Shown one piece after another: positions 52,390 through 61,746 of a stretch of DNA of 64,000 nucleotides (its first letter is position 1; each line of letters begins with the position of its first letter). Both the position numbers and the translations under genes were made by a program. The notes under the pieces were generated by a model that ran no database searches, was not told the origin of the DNA, and saw nothing but the letters and a program-made list of their open reading frames with translations. Origin of the DNA: Fimivicinus intestinavium (GTDB lineage: Bacteria; Bacillota; Clostridia; Oscillospirales; Acutalibacteraceae); NCBI GenBank assembly GCA_018715765.1, contig DVKY01000027.1, positions 1 through 64,000 of the forward strand. The letters are read 5' to 3'.

Positions 52390-52788
52390 TTAGCGCTTGC
52401 TGAACTGCGGCGCGCGGCGTGCGCCCTTGAGGCCGTACTTTTTCCTTTCCTTCATCCTTGGGTCGCGGGTGAGGAAGCCGGCTTTCTTCAGCGCGGGGCG
52501 GAGCGCCTCGTCATATTGAAGCAGCGCACGGGAAAGGCCATGGCGGATTGCGCCGGCCTGGCCGGTCACACCGCCGCCGTTTACACGGCAGACAATATCA
52601 AACTTCTCGGTCGTGCCGGTCAGCGCAAGGGGCTGGCGGACGATGAGCTTCAGCGTTTCAAGGCCGAAATAATCGTCAATGGCCCTGTCGTTAATCGTGA
52701 TCTTGCCCGTGCCGGGGTAAACGCGCACGCGGGCAACGGATTTTTTCCTGCGGCCAGTGCCATAAAAATAGGGATTGCTATCGTACAT
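52390..52788 (-). CDS. rpsI: 30S ribosomal protein S9
   Basis: A 132-residue protein with the S9 start YFYGTGRRKKSVARVRVYPGTGKITIN, the central GGGVTGQAGAIRHGLSRALL and the C-terminal tail KYGLKGARRAPQFSKR, whose last Arg contacts the P-site tRNA. It follows rplM by 18 bp in the standard order. Confidence 0.98.
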   Translation of the reverse strand: MYDSNPYFYGTGRRKKSVARVRVYPGTGKITINDRAIDDYFGLETLKLIVRQPLALTGTTEKFDIVCRVNGGGVTGQAGAIRHGLSRALLQYDEALRPALKKAGFLTRDPRMKERKKYGLKGARRAPQFSKR

Positions 52789-52806
52789 GTTCCTTTTCCT
52801 CCTTCC

Positions 52807-53235
52807 TTAAAACGCCCATTCCTGAGGCTTCTGAGCAGCGTGCTTGTGCTCAGCGCCCTTATATACACGAAGCCTGGTCAACGCATTGCGGCCGATTACA
52901 GTATCCGGCAGCATTCCCTTGACGGCAAGCTGCATTGCAAAATCAGCGCGCGTCTTCATCAGGGTGCTGTATTTGACCTCTTTAAGGTGGCCGATATAGC
53001 CGGAATGATGATAATACATCTTCTGATGGAGCTTGTTGCCCGTCAGAACTGCCTGATCCGCATTGATGATAATGACGTGGTCGCCGCAGTCGGCATTTGG
53101 CGTAAAGGTCGGCTTGTGCTTGCCGCGCAGCAGGATAGCGGCCTGGGCGGCGACGCGGCCCATCGGCTTGCCGGCTGCATCAAGCACATACCAATTGCGG
53201 GTGATATCGCCCGCCTTCGGCATATAGGTTGACAT
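52807..53235 (-). CDS. rplM: 50S ribosomal protein L13
   Basis: A 142-residue protein with the L13 features RNWYVLDAAGKPMGRVAAQAAILLRGKHKP, DHVIIINADQAVLTGNK, and VKGMLPDTVIGRNALTRLRVYKGAEHKHAAQ. It is the first gene of the L13-S9 operon. Confidence 0.98.
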   Translation of the reverse strand: MSTYMPKAGDITRNWYVLDAAGKPMGRVAAQAAILLRGKHKPTFTPNADCGDHVIIINADQAVLTGNKLHQKMYYHHSGYIGHLKEVKYSTLMKTRADFAMQLAVKGMLPDTVIGRNALTRLRVYKGAEHKHAAQKPQEWAF

Positions 53236-53282
53236 AGTAAAACCTCCAATTTATATCGTCTTACCTTTTTCAGTGCCCGCTT

Positions 53283-53312
53283 AGCATACCACAAAGGGAG
53301 GAGGGCTGTCAA
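53283..53312 (-). promoter_or_regulatory. Promoter of the rplM-rpsI operon
   Basis: On the minus strand TTGACA (53312-53307), an 18-base spacer and TATGCT (53288-53283) lie about 50 bases before the rplM ATG. I see no clear L13-leader hairpin in this short leader. Confidence 0.6.
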
Positions 53313-53449
53313 GCTTTTTCTCAATTTTTTAATTTAACATGCTATCCCTTTTAAAATCTCCCGTTTTCATCGTTTTTAGCGGCGAATGCTCTGCCATCAA
53401 AAATGAAAACAGCGCGTAGCCATCGCGGAACGTATAGATTGAAAAAAGA

Positions 53450-53478
53450 TGGACAATCCTTTTACTATACGCTATAAT
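53450..53478 (+). promoter_or_regulatory. Promoter of the rubredoxin-Hrb operon
   Basis: TGGACA (53450-53455), a 17-base spacer and TATAAT (53473-53478) lie about 50 bases before the rubredoxin ATG. Confidence 0.6.
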
Positions 53479-53529
53479 CAAATTATCCAGGGAAAACTCT
53501 GGGAATTTGTTCATTCAGGAGGATTGTTT

Positions 53530-53688
53530 ATGAAAAAATATGTGTGCGTCGTTTGCGGCTATGAATATGACCCCGCGGTTGGCGACCCGGATAACGGCAT
53601 TGCCCCCGGCACTGCGTTTGAGGATCTGCCGGAGGATTGGGTCTGCCCTCTGTGCGGCGTGGGGAAGGATCAGTTTGAGCAAGCATAA
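53530..53688 (+). CDS. Rubredoxin
   Basis: A 52-residue iron-sulfur electron carrier with the two knuckles CVVCGY (C6, C9) and CPLCGV (C39, C42) and the usual Y-E-Y-D-P-A, FEDLPEDW core. An AGGAGG site precedes ATG 53530. It is followed 14 bp later by a flavin reductase-rubredoxin fusion that it may feed or accept electrons from. Confidence 0.97.
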   Translation: MKKYVCVVCGYEYDPAVGDPDNGIAPGTAFEDLPEDWVCPLCGVGKDQFEQA

Positions 53689-53702
53689 AAGGGAGGCGTA
53701 CA

Positions 53703-54359
53703 ATGGATCAAACCGCCCTGTTTAAGCTTTCCTACGGCCTTTATGTCGTCGGGGTAAAAAATGGGAATTCCTTTGGCGGCTGCATCGTGGATGCGATGAT
53801 GCAGGTCACCTCCGATACGCCTCCGCTGCTGATGCTTGGCAGCATGCATAACAACCTGACGAACCAGCTGCTGCGCGAAACCGGGGAGTGTACGATTTCC
53901 GTCCTCCGGGCGGATGTGGATCCCTTCGTGATCGCAAACTTTGGCTTCCAATCCGCGCGTAAAACGGACAAATGGGCCAATGTAGAGCATGTGGTCAAGG
54001 ATGGGCTCCCCATTTTATTGGATGCTGCCTCCTACCTGCGCTGCCGCATCGTGGAGGCCAAAGAGCTTTCCACCCACACGGTCTATACCTGTGAGGTGAC
54101 AGACGCCTGGAATGGCGACGGCGAGCCTCTGCTCTACGGCGATTATCAAAAGCATATGAAGGATGCGGCCCGTCAGGCATTCCAAAATTTTTTGGCGGGC
54201 AAGCAGAAGGAGCCGCCCGCCGGGAAAGGAACAAATCCGCAATGGGTCTGCTCGATCTGCGGATACATTTATGATGGCGAAGAGCCCTTTGAAGAGCTGC
54301 CGGATACCTGGCAGTGCCCGCGTTGCGGCCAACCAAAGTCTGTATTTGTCAAGCAATAG
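53703..54359 (+). CDS. Flavin reductase-rubredoxin fusion (high-molecular-weight rubredoxin)
   Basis: A 218-residue two-domain protein. Residues 1-165 form an FMN-binding flavin reductase domain (LFKLSYGLYVVGVKNGNSFGGCIVDAMMQVTSDTP). The C-terminal 40 residues are a rubredoxin with CSICGY and CPRCGQ, shortened between the knuckles. The layout is that of Hrb from Moorella, which passes electrons from NADH to a flavodiiron protein that reduces O2 or NO. An oxygen-defence role is inferred; no flavodiiron gene is in view. Confidence 0.88.
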   Translation: MDQTALFKLSYGLYVVGVKNGNSFGGCIVDAMMQVTSDTPPLLMLGSMHNNLTNQLLRETGECTISVLRADVDPFVIANFGFQSARKTDKWANVEHVVKDGLPILLDAASYLRCRIVEAKELSTHTVYTCEVTDAWNGDGEPLLYGDYQKHMKDAARQAFQNFLAGKQKEPPAGKGTNPQWVCSICGYIYDGEEPFEELPDTWQCPRCGQPKSVFVKQ

Positions 54360-54393
54360 GGGCAGCAGAAAAGGCCGGTTTCCCGCCGAAATG

Positions 54394-54445
54394 AAAAAAA
54401 CGCGCCCTGTAAGCGGAGAACCCCCGCTTACAGGGCGCAATTTTT
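54394..54445. terminator. Bidirectional terminator
   Basis: A 15-bp perfect stem (54402-54416 with 54424-54438) is flanked by A7 on the left and T5 on the right. It ends the Hrb transcript on the plus strand and the glnS transcript on the minus strand. Confidence 0.9.
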
Positions 54446-54562
54446 GTGTTTCTTTATCTGATCGGCTGAGCCTGCCGCGTGAAAATCCAATCCGGCGGCG
54501 CGCACGCCTCCTCAGAAAGGCCGCCCCCATTTTGGGAGCCGCCAGCTTCTTCAATGAAATCA

Positions 54563-55264
54563 TCAATTCTTCCGCTTATGCGGCGCCCTACGGGCCGGCC
54601 GTTTCTCTTCGCCAATGCGAATGGACACATGGGCGGCTCCCCAAAGCAGGAGAAAGCCCATAAGGAGAAGAGCGCCATAGTAGCCCGCGCCAAAATGAAG
54701 CGCAATCTCCTGCACAGCCAAATCGGCAAGGGAGGAAGCGTTTTGCAGCAAGGAGGAGGAAATCCCCTCAATCGAATCCGGAAGTACACCCGCCTCCTGC
54801 ACCTGAGAAAGCAACGCCCCGATTGAGATGGTCCCATCCGCCAGCATGGCAGAGGCCGTGCGCAGTGGAACCAGCGCGCCAAGCAGCAGCACTGTGCCCG
54901 CTCCGGCAATGCAAAGCGTGATCGCATACCGGTCGCAGCACAGAGAAACGACCACGATTGCCAGCGCGGCAACCAGAGCAAGCGCCAATAGGACGCCCAA
55001 AGCTGCCAGCGCAGGCTTGAGGGGAGCAAGCGCCTCCAGGTGGAAAAGCGCATCGGGTCGCAGCGAGCCCTCCTGCATAAAGAGCAAATCTTTTAAACAG
55101 ATAGGAATCTCGGATGCCCCCATGAGAATCACAGAGTAGGAAATCCGCAGCAGCGGCGCAAGAAAAAACACCGGGAAAATTGCCGCCGCGGCAACAGCCG
55201 TCAAGGCGCGGTAAACATAGTCCATCCTGCGCCCGCGTTCCTTCGGTAAACGCTGTTTGCTCAT
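54563..55264 (-). CDS. Membrane protein of unknown function downstream of glnS
   Basis: A 233-residue protein with four predicted membrane segments (at about 15-40, 80-108, 112-135 and 190-212), two extracellular loops and a basic C-terminal tail (RPARRAPHKRKN). Its ATG overlaps the glnS stop by 4 bp, so the genes are coupled. I recognise no family and no link to translation. Confidence 0.7.
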   Translation of the reverse strand: MSKQRLPKERGRRMDYVYRALTAVAAAAIFPVFFLAPLLRISYSVILMGASEIPICLKDLLFMQEGSLRPDALFHLEALAPLKPALAALGVLLALALVAALAIVVVSLCCDRYAITLCIAGAGTVLLLGALVPLRTASAMLADGTISIGALLSQVQEAGVLPDSIEGISSSLLQNASSLADLAVQEIALHFGAGYYGALLLMGFLLLWGAAHVSIRIGEEKRPARRAPHKRKN

Positions 55265-56925
55265 TTTTTCTTCTCCCAGGAGGAATTCAGCGCAACCGTC
55301 CGGTTAAAGACCGGATGCTCCGGTGTGCTGTCGGGATCTACACAGAAATAGCCCTGACGCATAAACTGGAAGGCGTCGCCCTCCTTCGCATCCCGCAGGC
55401 TGCCTTCCAAGCGGCAATCCGTAAGGGTGACAAGGGAATCCGGGTTGATGTTCTCCTCAAACGATTCCGTATCCGCCGGGTTTTCCGTGCGGAACAGCCG
55501 GTCGTAAAGGCGCACCTCCGCTTCGACGCAATCTGCCGCGCTCACCCAGTGGAGCGTGCCCTTGACCTTGCGCCCATCCGGCGAGTTGCCGCCCTTGCTC
55601 TCCGGGTCATAGGTGCAGTGCAGGCAGGTCACATTTCCATTTTCATCTGCCTCATAGCCGGTGCAGGTAACGAAATAGGCGCTTTTCAGGCGCACCTCAT
55701 TGCCAGGGAAAAGGCGGAAATATTTCTTGACCGGTTCCACCATGAAATCCTCCTGCTCCACAAAGAGTTCGCGGGAGAAGGTGACCTTGCGGGCGCCGAG
55801 CTCCGGCCGATCGGGATTGTTTTCTACCTCCAGGGTTTCCGTCTGCCCCTCCGGGTAGTTGTCAATAATCACCTTCAGCGGGCGCAGCACAGCCATGGCG
55901 CGCGGCGCGTCGGCATTGAGGCGGTCGCGCACGCAGGATTCCAGCAGGCCGTAATCCACCACGCTGTAAGCTTTGGAAACGCCGATGCGCTCGCAGAAAT
56001 CGCGGATGGCGGCGGGCGGGTAACCCCGGCGGCGCATGCCGCTGAGCGTGGCCATACGCGGGTCATCCCAGCCGCTGACAAGGCCGTCTTTCACAAGCGC
56101 AAGGCACTTGCGCTTGCTGGTAACGCAGTAGTTGAGGTTGAGCCGTGCAAATTCGATCTGGCGCGGCGGGTTGGCAAGGCCCAGCTCCTGCAAAAACCAG
56201 TTGTACAGCGGCCGGTGGTTTTCAAACTCCAGTGAGCACAGCGAATGCGTCACGCCCTCCTTCGCGTCGGAGAGCGGATGCGCGAAATCATACATCGGGT
56301 AGACGCACCATTTATCGCCTGTGCGATGGTGGGTAACGTGCGCGATGCGGTAGATGACCGGGTCGCGCATGTTCAAGTTCGGCGAAGCCATGTCGATCTT
56401 CGCCCGCAGCACGCGCGCGCCGTTGGGGAACTCGCCGGCGGTCATGCGGCGGAAAAGGTCGAGATTTTCCTCCACGGGGCGGCTGCGGTAGGGGCTCTCC
56501 CGCCCCGGCTCTGTGAGCGTGCCGCGGTGCTCCCGGATCTCCTCCGCCGTCAGGTCGTCCACATAGGCTTTGCCCATTTCGATCAGGCGCACGGCGCAGT
56601 CATAGATAAAATCGAAATAATCCGACGCATAGTAGAGGTGATCCCACTGGAAGCCGAGCCACTTGATATCCTCCAGAATCGCGTCAACATACTCCGTATC
56701 CTCTTTGGTGGGGTTGGTGTCATCCAGACGCAGGTTGCACTTGCCGCCATACTTCAGCGCAGTGGTGAAGTTGATGCAGATCGCCTTTGCGTGACCGATG
56801 TGCAGGTAACCGTTCGGCTCGGGAGGAAAGCGCGTCTGCACATGGTCATAGACGCCCTCCTTCAAATCCTCATCAATAAAATCATGGATAAAATTCGAGG
56901 CAAGCTCCATTTTGTTTTCTTCCAT
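55261..56925 (-). CDS. glnS: Glutaminyl-tRNA synthetase
   Basis: A 554-residue class I synthetase. The HIGH motif is in FPPEPNGYLHIGHAKAI, CNLRLDDTNP follows, and the KMSKS-like loop is TSKRK (in CVTSKRKCLAL). The C-terminal anticodon-binding beta-barrels carry the usual VTCLHCTYDPESKGG. It charges tRNA-Gln directly, which many Firmicutes instead do through GltX and GatCAB. ATG 56925 has GAGGAGG nine bases upstream. It follows gltX after 4 bp. Confidence 0.95.
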   Translation of the reverse strand: MEENKMELASNFIHDFIDEDLKEGVYDHVQTRFPPEPNGYLHIGHAKAICINFTTALKYGGKCNLRLDDTNPTKEDTEYVDAILEDIKWLGFQWDHLYYASDYFDFIYDCAVRLIEMGKAYVDDLTAEEIREHRGTLTEPGRESPYRSRPVEENLDLFRRMTAGEFPNGARVLRAKIDMASPNLNMRDPVIYRIAHVTHHRTGDKWCVYPMYDFAHPLSDAKEGVTHSLCSLEFENHRPLYNWFLQELGLANPPRQIEFARLNLNYCVTSKRKCLALVKDGLVSGWDDPRMATLSGMRRRGYPPAAIRDFCERIGVSKAYSVVDYGLLESCVRDRLNADAPRAMAVLRPLKVIIDNYPEGQTETLEVENNPDRPELGARKVTFSRELFVEQEDFMVEPVKKYFRLFPGNEVRLKSAYFVTCTGYEADENGNVTCLHCTYDPESKGGNSPDGRKVKGTLHWVSAADCVEAEVRLYDRLFRTENPADTESFEENINPDSLVTLTDCRLEGSLRDAKEGDAFQFMRQGYFCVDPDSTPEHPVFNRTVALNSSWEKKK

Positions 56926-56929
56926 TCTC

Positions 56930-58591
56930 TCAGGCCTCCTCATAATGTTTCAGCGCTGCCTGCATACGGGAAAGCGTCTTCTCCTCCCCCAGCAGCTGCA
57001 TGATCGCGTGCAGATCCGGCGTGTTGCGCCGTGAGGTCACCGCAATGCGGATCACGGCGGACACATCCCCCACATGGCCCTTGAAGGCCTGCGGGTCTTT
57101 TTTGTATTCCTTCACATTTGGCGTGTAGCCGAGCGGAGCGCATAGTTCCTTTACGCGTGCAAACCACGCATCCTTATCGTCCGTATGGTTATAAACAGCC
57201 AGATAAGCGCGCAGGATTTCCGCCGCTGCGGGAGTAGTCAGGTTGTCAGGCAATGTATAGTCCGGCTGATAAAGCTCGTCGTAGAAATATGCAACGAAAT
57301 TTTTTACCTCCGACCATTTGGCAATATCCTTGCGCGGCTTTGCCACGCCGCGGTCAATCTGGAAGATACCCCTGGCATATTCCTCGTCCGCAGTGAGCAG
57401 CCGGCAGAGCGCATCGTCATATTGCCGCGCCCAATCGACCGTTTTTTCATAAACCTCGTCCGCCGTCATCAGGGAAATGACGTTTTTGCTCACGTCGTTT
57501 AGCTTTTGCAGGTCAAACAGCGCGCCGGAGGCGCTCATTTTTTTCAGATTGAAGGGGAACGCGGATTGCGGCGCGGTTTTGTTGGCCCTGCGCCAATCCT
57601 CAAAATTGGAATTGGCGAGCGTGAGCAGGTATTCAATTACGCTCTCCTTCGGATATCCCTGCTCAATATAATAGCTCACGGCAGCCTCCGGATCCTTCCG
57701 CTTGCTGAGCTTTCGCTTGCCGCCGTTTTCCTCTTTCATAATCGGGGCGATGTGCGCATATTTCACAGGCCGAAATCCGCAGCATTGGAACAGCTGAAGA
57801 TGGAGCGGAACAGAGGCAATCCATTCATCCCCGCGCACAACATGCGTGGTGCGCATAAGGTGATCGTCCACCGCATGGGCAAAATGATAGGTGGGAATGC
57901 CATCCGTTTTGAGCAGAACGATATCCTGCGTGTTTTCCGGCATTTCAATTTTCCCTTTGATGAGATCGTCGATCACGATACGCCGGTTATCGTCGCCAGG
58001 GGAGCGCAGACGGAGCGTGTAAGGCCTGCCCTCCTCCACGGCCTGCTTTTGCTCCTCAAAGGAGAGCCTGCGGCACACGGCCCACTCGCCATAGTAGCCC
58101 TTGTTGACCGCTTGTGCCTCCTGTTGTTCCCGCAGGGCGGTCAATTCCGCCTCCGTGCAGAAGCAGGGGTAGGCAAGGCCCTGTCGTACAAGCTCCTTTG
58201 CAAAGCACCGGTAAATATCCCGGCGCTTGCTCTGCTGGTAGGGGCCGTATGCGCCGCTCTCCGTGCCGAGCCCGGTGATTCCCTCATCCGGCGTAATGCC
58301 AAAAGCAGCAAGGCCGGTGACGATTGCCGTGACTCCGTCCTCCACCTCGCGCTTTTTATCCGTGTCCTCAATGCGCAGGAAAAATACGCCGTTTGTCGCC
58401 TTCGCGGTGAGGCGGGCCGTCATGGCGGCAAACAGGCCGCCGATATGAAGATAGCCGGTCGGGCTCGGCGCAAAGCGCGTCACGCGCGCCCCCTCCGGGA
58501 GCTGGCGGGCGGGATATCGTTCCTCATACTGCTGCGGCGTCAAGGCAACGTCGGGAAAAAGCAGCTCGGCGAGCTTTTCGTTGTCAGTCAA
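56930..58591 (-). CDS. gltX: Glutamyl-tRNA synthetase
   Basis: A 553-residue class I synthetase. The HIGH motif lies in FAPSPTGYLHIGGLF. A RGDEWIASVPLHLQLF block and the KMSKS motif (KLSKRKD) follow, then the helical anticodon-binding domain. It is longer than the usual 480-500. An adjacent glnS suggests it may be Glu-specific. First gene of a three-gene minus-strand operon. Confidence 0.95.
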   Translation of the reverse strand: MTDNEKLAELLFPDVALTPQQYEERYPARQLPEGARVTRFAPSPTGYLHIGGLFAAMTARLTAKATNGVFFLRIEDTDKKREVEDGVTAIVTGLAAFGITPDEGITGLGTESGAYGPYQQSKRRDIYRCFAKELVRQGLAYPCFCTEAELTALREQQEAQAVNKGYYGEWAVCRRLSFEEQKQAVEEGRPYTLRLRSPGDDNRRIVIDDLIKGKIEMPENTQDIVLLKTDGIPTYHFAHAVDDHLMRTTHVVRGDEWIASVPLHLQLFQCCGFRPVKYAHIAPIMKEENGGKRKLSKRKDPEAAVSYYIEQGYPKESVIEYLLTLANSNFEDWRRANKTAPQSAFPFNLKKMSASGALFDLQKLNDVSKNVISLMTADEVYEKTVDWARQYDDALCRLLTADEEYARGIFQIDRGVAKPRKDIAKWSEVKNFVAYFYDELYQPDYTLPDNLTTPAAAEILRAYLAVYNHTDDKDAWFARVKELCAPLGYTPNVKEYKKDPQAFKGHVGDVSAVIRIAVTSRRNTPDLHAIMQLLGEEKTLSRMQAALKHYEEA

Positions 58592-58768
58592 AGCGGTTCC
58601 TCCTCAAAAAAACGGTCTGCGGCAACAAGACTCAACCGGCAGAACCGATGGCTTGCCGGCTATCGCAGCCAAAATCGCGGCGTTAGATAGATTTATTATC
58701 GCAGAAAAAGGAAAAAGTATCAATCATTTTGCACCATTTTTCTTTCCACACGATCCAGAAAGAAAAAA

Positions 58769-58792
58769 TCCCGCACGCCTCAACGCGCGGGA
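58769..58792 (-). terminator. Terminator of the typA-amidohydrolase unit
   Basis: TCCCGC (58769-58774) pairs with GCGGGA (58787-58792), and the minus strand then runs into TTTTTTCTTT. It lies just after the amidohydrolase stop codon. Confidence 0.65.
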
Positions 58793-58797
58793 GAAGA

Positions 58798-59604
58798 TCA
58801 ATGCAGGCCGAGCAGGCGGCAGGCGTTCCCGCCGAGGATCGCCTGTGTTTCCGCATCGGTGAGGCCGAGGCTTTTCACAAAGCGGATCTCATTGCCCGTA
58901 TCGCTCCAGGGCATGTCGCTGCCCAGCAGGATGTTTTCTGCGCCATGCGCGCAAATGATTTCCCGCGCCCAATCCGGCGGCATCCGAGAGTAGGAAAAGG
59001 CCGTGTCAAAATACAGGGGCTTCCCGGCAAGATGCCGGAGCACATCCTTCCAGCACAGGTAGCCGCCCATGTGCGCAGCCACGACCGGCGCGCCCCCAAA
59101 GGCAGGCAGGATATGGGCCAGGCGCTCCGGCGTGCAGTGTGTCGGCTCCGGGTAGCCGATATCAACGCCCGCATGAAAGACCGTAATCAGGCCAAGCGAG
59201 GCGATCTTTTCATAGACCGGCAGTATCCGCTCCTCATCCACAAAAAAATGCTGATAATCCGGGTGAAGCTTTACCCCCAGGAGCCCCGCCTCGTGGATGC
59301 GCACAAGCTCGTCGAGCGCGTCCGGGCTTTCCGGGTGAATGCTCCCGAAGGCAATCAGCTCAGGAGAGCGGCGGTTGGTTTCAATTGCAAAATTGTTGAC
59401 GCTCTCCTGCTGGCGCGCGTTGGTGGCAATATTGAGCACCACCGCGCCATCCGCTCCGCCCGCCTGCACCTGCCGAAGCAGGCCTTCTGCCGTTCCGTCA
59501 TGAAAAGGGATCGCTCCTCCCGAGCAGCCGGAAAGGCTCATAAGCGCTTTCGCAGCGATTTTCTCCGGAAAGCAGTGGGTATGGAAATCAATCACACGGC
59601 TCAT
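58798..59604 (-). CDS. Amidohydrolase family protein (TIM-barrel metal hydrolase)
   Basis: A 268-residue protein of the amidohydrolase-2 group. The metal motif DFHTHCFP is at residues 6-13, with GVKLHPDYQ in the middle, VFHAG and AAHMGGY with metal-ligand histidines, and the late Asp in LLGSDMPWSD. Such enzymes hydrolyse or decarboxylate small acids. ATG 59604 follows AAAGGAG. It is about 50 bp downstream of typA. Confidence 0.88.
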   Translation of the reverse strand: MSRVIDFHTHCFPEKIAAKALMSLSGCSGGAIPFHDGTAEGLLRQVQAGGADGAVVLNIATNARQQESVNNFAIETNRRSPELIAFGSIHPESPDALDELVRIHEAGLLGVKLHPDYQHFFVDEERILPVYEKIASLGLITVFHAGVDIGYPEPTHCTPERLAHILPAFGGAPVVAAHMGGYLCWKDVLRHLAGKPLYFDTAFSYSRMPPDWAREIICAHGAENILLGSDMPWSDTGNEIRFVKSLGLTDAETQAILGGNACRLLGLH

Positions 59605-59656
59605 ATCATCAGGCTCCTTTCCCGCACAATGCCGGTTTATCCCCGCCCGGCGCCGG

Positions 59657-61477
59657 TCAATGCTTGCCAAACTGTTTTTTCAGGCGCAGATCCTTGGAGA
59701 GGATGGTTTTACGCAGCCGCAGGGAAGAGGGCGTGACCTCAAGCAGCTCGTCATCCTTAATAAACTCCATGCACTGCTCCAGGCTCATCGTTGTGGGCGG
59801 CACGAGGCGCAGCGCGTCGTCTGAGCCGGCGGCGCGGGTGTTCGTCATCTGCTTTTTCTTGCAGACGTTGCAGACGATATCCTCGTTTTTGGAGCATTCG
59901 CCCACAATCATGCCTTCATAGACCGGCACACCCGGGCCGATAAACAGCCTCCCCCGCTCCTGTGTATTAAACAGGCCGTATCCTGTGGTCTCTCCCGCCT
60001 CATGCACGACGATCGAGCCGCGCTCGCGCGTCTGAATTTCCCCCTTATAGGGCTCATAGCCGGCAAAAACCTGGTTCATAATGCCGTTGCCGTTTGTATC
60101 GGTCATAAATTCGGAGCGGTAGCCGATCAGTCCGCGGGCCGGGATCTTAAACTCCAGGTGCGTAGAGCCGCCGTCGCGCGCGCCCATATTCTCAAGCTCA
60201 CCCTTGCGGGAGCCGATCTTCTCCATCACCGGGCCGACATATTGCTCCGGCACCTCCACGATGAGCAGTTCCATCGGCTCGAGCTTTTTGCCGTTTTCCT
60301 CCTTCATGATGACCTTGGGGCGGGAAACCTGAAATTCATAGCCTTGGCGCCGCATAGTCTCGATTAAAATGGAAAGGTGCAGCTCGCCGCGGCCGGAAAC
60401 CTTGAAGCAGTCGGTCGTCTCCGTCTCCTCCACACGCATGCTGACGTTTGTCTCCACCTCTTTAAACAGGCGGTCACGGATGTTGCGGGAGGTGACAAAT
60501 TTGCCCTCCCGCCCTGCAAACGGGCTGTTATTGACCATAAAGTTCATGGAGATGGTGGGCTCGTCAATTTTCACAAACGGGAGGGGCTCGATGCACTCCG
60601 GATCGCACGCCGTTTCCCCGATATTCAGATCAGTGATACCCGACACAGCGATCAGATCCCCCAGAGATGCCTCCGGCACCTCGACGCGGCGCAAGCCTTC
60701 AAACTGATACAGACGGGAGACCTTCACCGTCTCCACTGTGCCGTCTGTTTTGCACAGCGCCACCTGCTGGCCGTGGCGCACCGTGCCGCGCTCCACACGG
60801 CCAATGCCGATGCGGCCCACATAATCATCATAATCGAGGGAAGAAAAGCGGATTTGCAGCGGGCCGTTCAAATCGCCCTCCGGCGGCGCGATATGCTCCA
60901 GTATGGCGTCAAGCAGCGGGCGCATATCCCCTTCGCGCGCATCCGGGGAGAGTGAGGAATAGCCATCCTTTGCCGAAGCGTAGACAACGGGAAATTCCAG
61001 CTGATCATCATCCGCGCCCAGCTCGATGAACAAATCGAGCACCTCGTCGACCACCTCGAGGGGGCGCGCGCCGGGGCGATCCACCTTATTGACCACAACG
61101 ATCGCCTTTTTGTGCAGATTGAGCGCCTTCTTGAGCACAAACCGCGTCTGCGGCATACAGCCCTCAAAAGCATCCACCAGCAGCAGCACGCCGTCTACCA
61201 TCATCATAATGCGCTCCACCTCGCCGCCGAAGTCGGCGTGGCCGGGGGTGTCTACGATGTTAATTTTGGTATCCTTATAATGAACGGCTGTGTTTTTCGA
61301 CAAAATCGTAATGCCGCGCTCGCGCTCGAGATCGTTAGAATCCATGACGCGCTCCTGCACCTGCTCGTTTTGCCGGAAAATCCCGCTCTGGCGGAGCATC
61401 TGGTCGACAAGGGTTGTCTTGCCGTGGTCAACGTGGGCGATAATCGCCACATTGCGAACATCTTTTCTCTGATCCAA
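59657..61477 (-). CDS. typA: Ribosome-associated GTPase TypA/BipA
   Basis: About 606 residues. It has the GTPase G1 AHVDHGKTT, G2 RGITI, G3 DTPGHADFGGEVER and G4 NKVDRPGA motifs, then EF-G-like domains and the TypA C-terminal domain (TPSSLRLRKTILSKDLRLKKQF). It helps ribosome assembly and stress adaptation. I chose TTG 61477 (reading MDQRKDVRNVAII) because AAGGTGA lies six bases before; ATG 61507 has no site and adds ten residues. Confidence 0.93.
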   Translation of the reverse strand: MDQRKDVRNVAIIAHVDHGKTTLVDQMLRQSGIFRQNEQVQERVMDSNDLERERGITILSKNTAVHYKDTKINIVDTPGHADFGGEVERIMMMVDGVLLLVDAFEGCMPQTRFVLKKALNLHKKAIVVVNKVDRPGARPLEVVDEVLDLFIELGADDDQLEFPVVYASAKDGYSSLSPDAREGDMRPLLDAILEHIAPPEGDLNGPLQIRFSSLDYDDYVGRIGIGRVERGTVRHGQQVALCKTDGTVETVKVSRLYQFEGLRRVEVPEASLGDLIAVSGITDLNIGETACDPECIEPLPFVKIDEPTISMNFMVNNSPFAGREGKFVTSRNIRDRLFKEVETNVSMRVEETETTDCFKVSGRGELHLSILIETMRRQGYEFQVSRPKVIMKEENGKKLEPMELLIVEVPEQYVGPVMEKIGSRKGELENMGARDGGSTHLEFKIPARGLIGYRSEFMTDTNGNGIMNQVFAGYEPYKGEIQTRERGSIVVHEAGETTGYGLFNTQERGRLFIGPGVPVYEGMIVGECSKNEDIVCNVCKKKQMTNTRAAGSDDALRLVPPTTMSLEQCMEFIKDDELLEVTPSSLRLRKTILSKDLRLKKQFGKH

Positions 61478-61704
61478 TTCTTTCACCTTCAATATGATAA
61501 CACTCATCTATTTTGACACATATCTTAAGAGCAACAGCTTCCTACAGACCTATTTATTTTATCACCTCATAAAAGGCGCTGCAACGGAAAAGACGCAGAA
61601 CTTCACAAAAATCAAATCAAAAAATTGGGCACAGTGTCAAGAATTTTTCCCGGAGGAACGTTCTTTTTTCAGAGGATGCGCTGCTCTTTTGGGCGCTATG
61701 CACA

Positions 61705-61733
61705 TTGACGGATATTGTGCATGCGTTTATAAT
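61705..61733 (+). promoter_or_regulatory. Promoter of alr
   Basis: TTGACG (61705-61710), a 17-base spacer and TATAAT (61728-61733) give a near-consensus promoter, with a leader of about 65 bases before the alr ATG. Confidence 0.75.
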
Positions 61734-61746
61734 AAATTGATATGGG

